Of a stretch of DNA of 7,287 nucleotides, positions 1 through 6,019 are shown in pieces. The notes beneath the pieces are model-generated. The model was given only the letters and a program-made list of their open reading frames with translations. It searched no databases and was not told where the DNA came from. Both the position numbers and the translations under genes were made by a program. Location of the stretch: positions 1-7,287 of the forward strand of contig JAEYRQ010000340.1 of assembly GCA_023435545.1 (NCBI GenBank), written 5' to 3'. Numbering within the stretch: the first letter of the stretch is position 1; each line of letters begins with the position of its first letter. This DNA is from Pseudomonadota bacterium. GTDB taxonomy: Bacteria > Pseudomonadota > Alphaproteobacteria > Rhizobiales > Tepidamorphaceae.

Positions 1-734
1 ACCTCGCTGGTCGAGCCGGCGACCGCGACGCCCACCTTCGCCGCCCGGATATCGCCCCGTGTGGGCGCGACGCCGACGATTTGGCCGGGCGCGGCGCGCA
101 AGAACCCCCTCACCTCGCAATTCTCGCCGATGTCGACGCCGCGCCGGTCCGCCCCGCGCGCGAAGCCCCAGGCCACGGCATCGTGCCGCGCGGTGCCGCC
201 GCGCCGCTGCAACAGTCCGCCGAGGACGGGAAACCGCGCGTCGGGCGAGAGATCCAGGCCGGGCACGAAGGCGGCCACACCGTCCCTGTCGAGCAGTTCG
301 GAATCGATGCCCTCGAGGCGCATCGCGTTGCCGCGCCGGGCATAGGCATCGAGCTGCGCCGGCGAATGGGCGAGGTTCAGGACCCCGCGCTGCGAGAACA
401 TGACGTTGTAGTTGAGATCCGCCGACAGCCCTTCCCACAGCTTCAGCGACCATTCGTAGAAGCGGGAATTGGCCGACAGAAGATAGTTGGAGCGGACGAT
501 GGTGGTATTGCGGCCGACATTCCCGCCGCCGATCCAGCCCTTCTCGAGCACCGCGACATTGGTGATGCCGTGCTCCTTCGCCAGATAGTAGGCAGTCGCG
601 AGCCCGTGGCCGCCGCCGCCGACGATGACGACGTCATAGGATGGTTTCGGCTCGGCGGCGCGCCAGGCGGGCCGCCAGCCGCGGTTGCCGGTGAGCGCGT
701 TGCGCACAAGGGAGAAAACCGAATACTCGGCCAA
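1..734 (-). CDS. soxB: Sarcosine oxidase beta subunit, N-terminal part (cut by window edge)
   Basis: Beta subunit of heterotetrameric sarcosine oxidase, which oxidatively demethylates sarcosine to glycine, passing the one-carbon unit to tetrahydrofolate. About 244 codons are visible and the C-terminal part lies left of the window. I translated the minus strand: the N-terminus (YSVFSLVRNALTG, then RGWRPAWR) is typical of SoxB, followed by a Rossmann FAD-binding segment (DVVIVGGGGHGLATAYYLA, residues about 34-52), an acidic E64 closing the dinucleotide fold, and GGTARHDAVAWG near residues 179-190, a conserved beta-subunit segment in the flavin-binding part of the protein. The start is an inferred TTG at 732-734, giving M-A-E-Y-S; no in-frame ATG exists near it and no clear Shine-Dalgarno is seen, so the start is uncertain. 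It is transcribed divergently from the regulator at 913. Other sox subunits (D, A, G) would be expected to the left. A dimethylglycine-type relative is possible but the N-terminus favours SoxB. Confidence 0.88.
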   Translation of the reverse strand, partial: MAEYSVFSLVRNALTGNRGWRPAWRAAEPKPSYDVVIVGGGGHGLATAYYLAKEHGITNVAVLEKGWIGGGNVGRNTTIVRSNYLLSANSRFYEWSLKLWEGLSADLNYNVMFSQRGVLNLAHSPAQLDAYARRGNAMRLEGIDSELLDRDGVAAFVPGLDLSPDARFPVLGGLLQRRGGTARHDAVAWGFARGADRRGVDIGENCEVRGFLRAAPGQIVGVAPTRGDIRAAKVGVAVAGSTSE

Positions 735-912
735 GATGGTGTCCGTTGCAGGGAGCGCGGCGCGCGACGTCAGGAGAGACTGTCAGAGCCGCGGCGGTCT
801 GTCCTTCAGAATTCCGACAGGCGGCGACCGTCGGCGCGACGTCGATCCGCTTGCACGGCGAACCAGGACCAACTATCCGAGGGTAACGTCAGGAACACGG
901 GCGTCGGTCATC
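735..912. promoter_or_regulatory. Divergent intergenic region between soxB and the regulator
   Basis: This 178-bp gap separates two divergent genes, so it should carry promoters for both and probably the operator for the regulator. On the plus strand TTGCAC (851-856) and TATCCG (874-879) are 17 nt apart, a weak sigma-70-like pair (three of six matches in each box) about 34 nt before the proposed GTG start at 913. I found no convincing promoter for soxB. A repeat pattern inside the gap is listed separately. The promoter pair is a guess; the role of the region follows from gene orientation. Confidence 0.45.
780..820. promoter_or_regulatory. Possible operator: CTGTC direct repeat plus inverted GACAG
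   Basis: CTGTC occurs at 780-784 and again at 799-803, 19 bp apart (close to two helical turns), and its inverse GACAG follows at 816-820, giving an imperfect dyad over 799-820. AraC-family activators commonly bind paired direct half-sites spaced by about two turns, and the divergent gene next door is such a regulator. With 5-bp elements in GC-rich DNA this could be chance; binding is inferred only from position and spacing. Confidence 0.25.
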
Positions 913-1923
913 GTGGCGAGCGAGCCTCCGCGCATATTCGCATTCGGTATGGTCGAACGCTGTTCGCTGATGAGCGAGGTCGCCGCAATCGACACGCTGC
1001 GCGTCGCCAACCGCCTGCTCGGCCGCGAGGCGTATCGCTGGCGCATCCTGGCGCTGAACGGTGGGCCGGTCACCGCCAGCAACGGCATCACCATCGAGAC
1101 CGAAGGCAGCTTCGACCTGGCGAGCGAGGCGGAGATCTTCTTCATCTGCGCCGGCCTCGTCCCGCTGCCCTCGCCGCTGGCGGCGTATCACGCGGCACTG
1201 CAGCGCGTCGCGCGTGCAGGCGTCGCTCTCGGCGGCCTGTCGACCGGCACCTTCCTGCTGGCGAGCGCCGGGTTGATGGACGGCTATCGCTGCACCGTCC
1301 ATTGGGAGAACCGCCCTGCCTTCATGGAGATGTTCCCCGGCATCGACTGCACCGCGAAAGTCTACGAGATCGACCGCGACCGCTACACCACGTCGGGCGG
1401 CGCCGCATCCGTCGACCTCATGCTGCAGATCATCGCCGCCGATCACGGCTTCGAGCTGGCCGCGGCGATCGCCAATCAGCTCCAGCATGACCGCATCCGC
1501 CCCGCCGACGAGGAGCAGCGCTTCGGCGCGCAGACATTCCTCAATCCCCTGCCCGGCAATCTCCGGCGGGCGATCGAGGCGATGTCGGCGCATGTCGAGG
1601 CGCCGATCGCGACCGCGACCATCGCCTACCGCATCGGAGTCTCGGCGCGGCAACTCGAGCGGCTGTTTCAGCGCTACCTGAAGGTCACTCCGGCCCGGTA
1701 TTACATGCGCCTGCGGCTCGAACGCGCGCGCGACCTCCTGCTCCACACCAACGTCCCGGTGCTCGACGTGGCGGTGGCGACCGGGTTCACCTCCAGTTCC
1801 TACTTCTCCCAGTGCTACCGTCAGGCCTTCGACCAGACCCCGTCCGAGACGCGGCGCATCGCGGTGATGGCCGGCGAGCGCGCCCAGGTCCGGCGCGCCG
1901 TCACCCGGACAACAGCCTCCTGA
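913..1923 (+). CDS. GlxA-family (AraC-type) transcriptional regulator, GbdR-like
   Basis: A DNA-binding regulator of about 336 residues with two domains. Residues about 7-190 form a class I glutamine amidotransferase/DJ-1-like sensor domain (SLMSEVAAIDTLRVANRL near 18-35, ASNGITIE near 55-62, LGGLSTGTFLLASAGLMDG near 106-124, then H130). Residues about 215-315 form the AraC C-terminal domain with two helix-turn-helix motifs (IAYRIGVSARQLERLFQRY, then VAVATGFTSSSYFSQCYRQ). The nucleophile-elbow position, a cysteine in catalytic relatives, is Ser110, so the domain is probably a ligand sensor, not an enzyme. The reading frame is open far upstream into soxB; I chose GTG at 913 because it leaves the complete first beta strand of the family (RIFAFGMV) and does not overlap soxB. 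The nearest Shine-Dalgarno-like bases (AGGAA, 891-895) are too far away, so the start is uncertain. Its place beside soxB suggests control of betaine/dimethylglycine/sarcosine catabolism, as for GbdR and SouR. That role is inferred. Confidence 0.88.
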   Translation: MASEPPRIFAFGMVERCSLMSEVAAIDTLRVANRLLGREAYRWRILALNGGPVTASNGITIETEGSFDLASEAEIFFICAGLVPLPSPLAAYHAALQRVARAGVALGGLSTGTFLLASAGLMDGYRCTVHWENRPAFMEMFPGIDCTAKVYEIDRDRYTTSGGAASVDLMLQIIAADHGFELAAAIANQLQHDRIRPADEEQRFGAQTFLNPLPGNLRRAIEAMSAHVEAPIATATIAYRIGVSARQLERLFQRYLKVTPARYYMRLRLERARDLLLHTNVPVLDVAVATGFTSSSYFSQCYRQAFDQTPSETRRIAVMAGERAQVRRAVTRTTAS

Positions 1924-3112
1924 GCGCGCCGGCGACGATTTCGGTCGCTGCCTTCAGGTCGGACAGCATCAGGTGCTCGTCGGCGGCATGGGCATTCGCC
2001 TCCAGAATCGAGCGGGGGCCCGCGCCGTAGAGCACGGTCGGGATGCCTGCGGCCGCGTAATGACGCGCGTCGGTGTAGAGCGGGACGCCGGTAGAGCTCA
2101 CGTCGACGCCGAGAACCTGCCCAGCCTGCTCTTGGATCGCCTCGATCAGGCTCTCCGCGCCCGGCAGCGGCCGCAGCGGCTCGGCCAGCATGATGCGACG
2201 GCAGTCCGCCGAGGCACCGGGATGGCGCGACGCGGCCTCCTGGATCAGCGCGACGAGATCGCGTTCCACCGCCTCGCCGTCCTCCTCCGGCACGATCCGC
2301 CGGTCGATGCGGAGCGTGACGCGATCCGGCACGACGTTGGTGTTGATGCCGCCGGAGATCAGCCCGACCGTCAGCTTCGGCGATCCGATGCCGGGGATCT
2401 CGCTTGTCATCGCACCGAGGCGCCTTCGCTCGTCGTAAAGCGCGGCCAACACGCCGGTTGCCGCCTCCAGAGCGTCGACACCCGTCTCGGGCATTGCGGC
2501 GTGGGCCTGCTTGCCGCGAACCGTCGCCTCCAGGTGCAGACAGCCATTGTGCGCTGTGACGATGGCATAGGAGAAGCCGGCGGAAATCGCGAGATCCGGC
2601 CGCGTCAGGCCCTCGTCGATGAGCCATTTCGGTCCGAGGAAGCCGCCTGCCTCCTCGTCGTAGGTGTGGTGCAGTTCGACGGTGCCGTTCAGTTCGGTCG
2701 GGTCGTCTTCCAGTGCCATCAGCGCGAAGGCGTAGGTGGCAAAGTCCGACTTCGACACGGCGACGCCGCGCCCGTACATCGCGCCGTTGCGGATCTCGGC
2801 GCCATAGGGATCGGTCGTCCAACCATCTCCCGGCGGCACCACGTCTCCGTGAGCGTTGAGCGCGATCACCGGTCCGCCTGAGCCGAAGGTCCGCCGCACG
2901 ATCAAGTTGGTGACGCTGACCATGCCGTGGCGGGTCACGAGGTCGGCGGGGACCGGATGGCGCTCGACGGTGAACCCCATGTCCTCGAGCAGGCCTGCCG
3001 CCCGCGCCGCATGCGGCGCGCAGTCGCCCGGCGGGTTGTCGCTCGGCACGCGCACGAGCTCTCGCAGGAAGGCGACTTCGGCATCCAGGTCGGCGGCGGT
3101 CGGATGGGTCAT
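1901..3112 (-). CDS. M20-family metallohydrolase (ArgE/DapE-like), last gene of urate operon
   Basis: A 403-residue cytoplasmic protein with the M20 peptidase/deacylase fold, whose members hydrolyse amide bonds with one or two zinc ions. Visible motifs are AHGD (H88, D90), YDEEAGG (E153 catalytic base, E154 ligand), the dimerisation-domain segment RGKQAHAAMPETGVDALEA (about 199-217), and NAHAADEH with metal-ligand H375. Two usual ligands look absent: the bridging Asp of the GRGxxD motif is Val119 in GRGVAVSKSD, and the Glu of the usual GEP motif falls in ISAGFSYA (176-183). It lacks the motifs of the allantoate amidohydrolase/carbamoylase branch. Start ATG at 3112 has a good Shine-Dalgarno, GAGGAA, 8 nt upstream. 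It lies 39 nt after uraD on the same strand, so a role in purine or ureide breakdown is suggested by position only. Its last 23 bp overlap the end of the convergent regulator gene. The substrate is unknown. Confidence 0.9.
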   Translation of the reverse strand: MTHPTAADLDAEVAFLRELVRVPSDNPPGDCAPHAARAAGLLEDMGFTVERHPVPADLVTRHGMVSVTNLIVRRTFGSGGPVIALNAHGDVVPPGDGWTTDPYGAEIRNGAMYGRGVAVSKSDFATYAFALMALEDDPTELNGTVELHHTYDEEAGGFLGPKWLIDEGLTRPDLAISAGFSYAIVTAHNGCLHLEATVRGKQAHAAMPETGVDALEAATGVLAALYDERRRLGAMTSEIPGIGSPKLTVGLISGGINTNVVPDRVTLRIDRRIVPEEDGEAVERDLVALIQEAASRHPGASADCRRIMLAEPLRPLPGAESLIEAIQEQAGQVLGVDVSSTGVPLYTDARHYAAAGIPTVLYGAGPRSILEANAHAADEHLMLSDLKAATEIVAGALRRLLSG

Positions 3113-3120
3113 TCGGGCGT

Positions 3121-3126
3121 TTCCTC
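3121..3126 (-). promoter_or_regulatory. Ribosome binding site of the M20 gene
   Basis: Read on the minus strand this is GAGGAA, 8 nt before ATG at 3112. It is the clearest Shine-Dalgarno in the window and fixes the start of the M20 gene. Confidence 0.75.
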
Positions 3127-3151
3127 GGATGGCGCCGGTTGCTGGCGTAGC

Positions 3152-3667
3152 TTATTCCCCCACCCGATCCTCCAGCCGGAACCGGATGATCCGGCAGACC
3201 TGTTCGATTGCGGTCGCGAACTCGATATCGCGGTCGTTGTCGATGCGCGCCTCGAAGGCGGCGAGAATATCGAGCTTGGTCGCGCCGCGCACGGCGAGGA
3301 TGAAGGGAAATCCGAAACGGTCGCGGTAGCGGGTGTTGAGCTCGGTGAAGCGGTCGAACTCCTCACGTGTCAGGGAGTCGAGCCCTGCGCCCGCCTGTTC
3401 GGACCGGGAGTCCGGGCCGATCTCCCCGACAATGGCGGCCCGGCCAGCCAAGTCCGGATGGGCGTTCAGAAGGTCGAGCTGCAGCTCGCCGTCGGCGAAA
3501 CGGACGGTCTGCTCGAAGGCGGCGATCATTGCCTCCCGGCCGGCGAAGGGGCGGCGAAGCTCGGCGACCGCCGCGACCCAGTCCGAATCCTCGGCGATGC
3601 CGCCGAATGCCGTCACGAAGGCCTCCCCCGGCATCGCGTTCACCTCGGCCAGCGACAGTCTCTCCAT
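3152..3667 (-). CDS. uraD: OHCU decarboxylase (urate pathway)
   Basis: 2-oxo-4-hydroxy-4-carboxy-5-ureidoimidazoline decarboxylase, the last step from urate to (S)-allantoin. It gives stereospecific allantoin with release of CO2 and acts in the cytoplasm. The protein has 171 residues, the normal length for the stand-alone enzyme. Family signatures are present: NAHPDL at 68-73 with the catalytic H70, the SEQAGAGL segment (89-96, E90), the NTRYRDRFGFPFI segment (111-123) and V126-R127-G128 following it. ATG at 3667 begins 6 nt after the puuD stop, and the Shine-Dalgarno AGGTGA (3674-3679 on the minus strand) contains that stop codon, so translation of the two genes is probably coupled. PuuD makes the substrate precursor two steps earlier. 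The intermediate hydrolase UraH is not fused to it and is not seen nearby. Confidence 0.95.
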   Translation of the reverse strand: MERLSLAEVNAMPGEAFVTAFGGIAEDSDWVAAVAELRRPFAGREAMIAAFEQTVRFADGELQLDLLNAHPDLAGRAAIVGEIGPDSRSEQAGAGLDSLTREEFDRFTELNTRYRDRFGFPFILAVRGATKLDILAAFEARIDNDRDIEFATAIEQVCRIIRFRLEDRVGE

Positions 3668-3673
3668 CCCCCG

Positions 3674-4858
3674 TCACCTGTTCGCGGCGATCCAGGCGCC
3701 GAGCGCGGCGCGGTCACCGCTCGTCATGCCGGTCTCGTTGCCGAGCGGCATCGCCTCGCCCCGCACGGCCTGTGCGACCACCCGGTCGGCATAGCGGCGC
3801 AGTTCGGCCAGCGTCTCGAGCCTGATGTCGGCGGGCGGCGCCTCGAACCCGTCATGCGTGGGCCTGTCAGCATGGCACATGACGCAGTGCGCATCGAGTA
3901 TGGCCAGTACGTCCGCATCTGCGGGAACCGGCATGGCGGCGGTGTCCCGCTCGGCCGGCCGGGTCAGGTAGATCGCTCCAAGCAGCGCGATCGCGGCTGC
4001 CAGCAGTGCCCAGGAATAGGTGGCGAACTCGTCACCGGCGTCGGAGCGATTGATGAAGTGGCGCACCGTCGCTCCCGTCACCAGGATCAGCCCGACCACC
4101 AGCCACGTTTGCGGATGCGAATGCAGCATCGGGTAGTGGCCGCTGATCATCATCAGCAGCACGGGGAGCGTCAGGTAGTTGTTGTGTGTGGAGCGCTGCT
4201 TGCCGATGGAGCCGAGCCTCGGGTCCGGCTTGCCGCCGGCGATCAGCGAGGCGGTCATCTTCCGCTGATTGGGGATGATCACCATGAACACGTTGGCGGC
4301 CATCATCGTGCCGACGAAGGCGCCGACATGGATCAGGGCGCCGCGCCCGGAGAAGACATGGCTGAACAGCCAGGCACTCGCCAGGATCAGCGCGAAGACA
4401 CAGACCGCCAGCAGAGCCGGCCGGCGCCCGACCGGGGAGCGGCAGAGGCCGTCATAGGCGAGCCAGCCGCCGGCCAGACTCGCCATCGAGATGCCGATCG
4501 CCTGCCATGGCGTCAGCGGCATTACCGACGGGTCGATCAGGTAGGAGGTGGCGTTGAAGTAATACTGGATGACCAGCAGAGCGAAGCCGGTCAGCCAGGT
4601 CAGGTAGGCCTCCCAGACGAACCAGTGCAGATCCTCGGGCAGACGCTCCGGCGCGACGGTGTATTTCTCGACGTGGTAGAACCCGCCACCGTGCACAAGC
4701 CACGAGGTGCCGTACACCCCGGGGTTCATCCGCTCGCGCTGTCTGAGGCTGAGATCGAGCCAGATGAAATAGAACGAGGCGCCGATCCAGCCGACGCCCA
4801 CGACGAAGTGGCTCCACCTGAGCAGCAGATTGAGCCAGTCGAGCAGGAAGGCCTGCAT
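3674..4858 (-). CDS. puuD: Membrane urate hydroxylase with C-terminal cytochrome c domain
   Basis: PuuD converts urate to 5-hydroxyisourate in the inner membrane and, unlike soluble uricase, hands electrons to a cytochrome c domain, so no hydrogen peroxide is expected. The 394-residue protein starts with a hydrophobic urate-oxidase N-terminal domain of about eight membrane helices (residues about 10-300), including conserved VGVGWIGASFYFIWLDL (20-36), HGGGFYHVEKY (56-66) and a helix with NVFMVIIPNQRK (189-200). The C-terminal part (about 312-394) is a class I cytochrome c domain with the haem motif CVMCH (C325, C328, H329) and candidate axial Met370 or Met378. ATG at 4858 was chosen because it gives the family N-terminus; the longer open frame uses a TTG at 4909 and adds 17 residues with no family character. 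A weak GC-rich leader precedes the start. It follows the binding-protein gene by 61 nt that contain a perfect stem-loop and is coupled to uraD downstream. Confidence 0.95.
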   Translation of the reverse strand: MQAFLLDWLNLLLRWSHFVVGVGWIGASFYFIWLDLSLRQRERMNPGVYGTSWLVHGGGFYHVEKYTVAPERLPEDLHWFVWEAYLTWLTGFALLVIQYYFNATSYLIDPSVMPLTPWQAIGISMASLAGGWLAYDGLCRSPVGRRPALLAVCVFALILASAWLFSHVFSGRGALIHVGAFVGTMMAANVFMVIIPNQRKMTASLIAGGKPDPRLGSIGKQRSTHNNYLTLPVLLMMISGHYPMLHSHPQTWLVVGLILVTGATVRHFINRSDAGDEFATYSWALLAAAIALLGAIYLTRPAERDTAAMPVPADADVLAILDAHCVMCHADRPTHDGFEAPPADIRLETLAELRRYADRVVAQAVRGEAMPLGNETGMTSGDRAALGAWIAANR

Positions 4859-4877
4859 GGGATGGTCCGGTGGGAGC

Positions 4878-4904
4878 GCTGTCGGGACGAGGTGCCCCGA
4901 CAGC
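4878..4904 (-). other. Perfect 9-bp stem-loop between the binding-protein gene and puuD
   Basis: GCTGTCGGG at 4878-4886 is exactly complementary to CCCGACAGC at 4896-4904, with a 9-nt loop. It starts 15 nt after the binding-protein stop codon and ends 19 nt before the puuD start. On the transcribed strand no run of T follows it, so it is not a classic intrinsic terminator. A 3' stabilising or processing hairpin that keeps the binding protein more abundant than the downstream enzymes is the likeliest role (inference). It could also affect puuD translation. Confidence 0.55.
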
Positions 4905-4919
4905 CGCAACCGTCGTCGC

Positions 4920-5984
4920 CTACTGTGGCAGTGTGTCGGTGATGCCCTTCACGTACCAGTTCATGCCGAGCAGCACTTCGTCGGAGAGCACCTCTCCCTC
5001 CTTCGCGGCCTCCTCGCCGTTCTGCTTGAAGATCGGGCCGGTGAAGGGATGGAACTGCCCGGAACGGATCGACTCTTCCGTCTCGCGGGCCATCTGGGCG
5101 ATGTCGTCGGGCATGTTGGTATAGGGCGCCATCACCACCATCTCGTCCGCCAGACCGCCCCAGGTGTCGTCCGACGTCCAGGTGCCGTCGAGCACCGCCT
5201 TGGTGCGGGCGATGTAGTAGGAGGCCCAGTCGTCGACGATCGAGGTGAGTTGGGCATTGGGTCCGAACTGGATCATGTCGGACGCCTGACCGAAGGCCTT
5301 GACGCCGCGCTGCTCGGCGACCTGCATCGCGGCCGGCGAGTCGGTGTGCTGCGCGAGGATGTCGGCGCCCTGATCGATCAGCGCCTTGGCGGCATCGGCT
5401 TCCTTGCCCGGGTCGAACCAGGAGTTCACCCAGATGATCTTGACCTGAGCGTCGGGCCTGACCGACTGCATCCCCAGCATGAAAGAGTTGATGCCGCGCA
5501 CCACCTCGGGAATCGGGAACGAGGCGATATAGCCTACGATGCCGCTCATCGACATGCGGCCGGCGATCTGGCCGATGATGTAGCGGCCCTCGTAGAAGCG
5601 GGAGGAATAGGTGCCGAGATTGTCGAGACGCTTGTAGCCCGTGGCATGCTCGAACTTCACGTCCGGAAATCGCTCGGCGACCTTCACAGTCGGGTTCATG
5701 AACCCGAACGAGGTGGTGAAGATCAGGCCGTTGCCGTCGGCGGCGAGCTGGCGGATGACCCGCTCCGCGTCCGGCCCTTCGGAGACGTTCTCGACATAGC
5801 TGGTTTCGACCTTGTCGCCGAACTCCTTCTCGACCGCCAGACGCCCCTGGTCGTGCTGGTACGTCCAGCCGAAGTCGCCGATCGGGCCGACATAAACATA
5901 GCCGATCTTCAGCTTGTCCTCGGCATGTGCAAGCCCCGTGAACATCGCGGCTGCAGCTGCCGCCGCCATCAGTGTCTTCATCAT
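4920..5984 (-). CDS. BMP-family ABC transporter periplasmic binding protein
   Basis: Periplasmic substrate-binding protein of the BMP (basic membrane protein/PnrA-like) family, whose characterised members mostly bind nucleosides. Of 354 residues, the first 21 form a Sec signal peptide ending GLAHA before EDKLKIG, with no lipobox cysteine, so the mature protein is soluble in the periplasm. Family features are KLKIGYVYVGPIGDFGWTYQ (24-43), the FTTSFGFMNP loop (89-98), FYEGRYIIGQIAG (130-142), IASFPIPEVVRGINSFMLGM (153-172), VNSWFDPGKE (186-195) and the DILAQHTDSPAAM segment (208-220). Two adjacent ATG codons (5984 and 5981) are possible; the purine-rich GGGGAAGG (5988-5995) is better spaced for 5981. 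Two permease genes lie directly upstream and puuD lies downstream, so the ligand is probably a purine nucleoside, a purine base or urate. The exact ligand cannot be read from the sequence. Confidence 0.93.
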   Translation of the reverse strand: MMKTLMAAAAAAAMFTGLAHAEDKLKIGYVYVGPIGDFGWTYQHDQGRLAVEKEFGDKVETSYVENVSEGPDAERVIRQLAADGNGLIFTTSFGFMNPTVKVAERFPDVKFEHATGYKRLDNLGTYSSRFYEGRYIIGQIAGRMSMSGIVGYIASFPIPEVVRGINSFMLGMQSVRPDAQVKIIWVNSWFDPGKEADAAKALIDQGADILAQHTDSPAAMQVAEQRGVKAFGQASDMIQFGPNAQLTSIVDDWASYYIARTKAVLDGTWTSDDTWGGLADEMVVMAPYTNMPDDIAQMARETEESIRSGQFHPFTGPIFKQNGEEAAKEGEVLSDEVLLGMNWYVKGITDTLPQ

Positions 5985-6019
5985 CTGCCTTCCCCTGTTT
6001 ACAACGGACATTCCGGTTG

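Noticed and set aside
685..912. Upstream extension of the regulator gene to 685
   Set aside because: It would overlap the 5' end of soxB and adds 76 residues with no family similarity; the family N-terminus begins near 931.
81..1490. Plus-strand open frame of 469 codons spanning soxB, the intergenic region and part of the regulator
   Set aside because: It crosses two real genes in the wrong frame or strand and becomes Arg-rich nonsense over the regulator; a by-product of high GC.
3175..3195. GCCGGA / TCCGGC inverted repeat near the 3' end of uraD as a terminator
   Set aside because: It lies inside the coding region, has only 6 bp of stem and no T-run; short CCGG palindromes are common at this GC content.
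2927..4942. Long plus-strand open frame of 671 codons opposite the M20, uraD and puuD genes
   Set aside because: It is antisense to three well-recognised genes. Its translation is rich in Arg, Gly and Asp with no domain, as expected for the reverse frame of GC-rich coding DNA.
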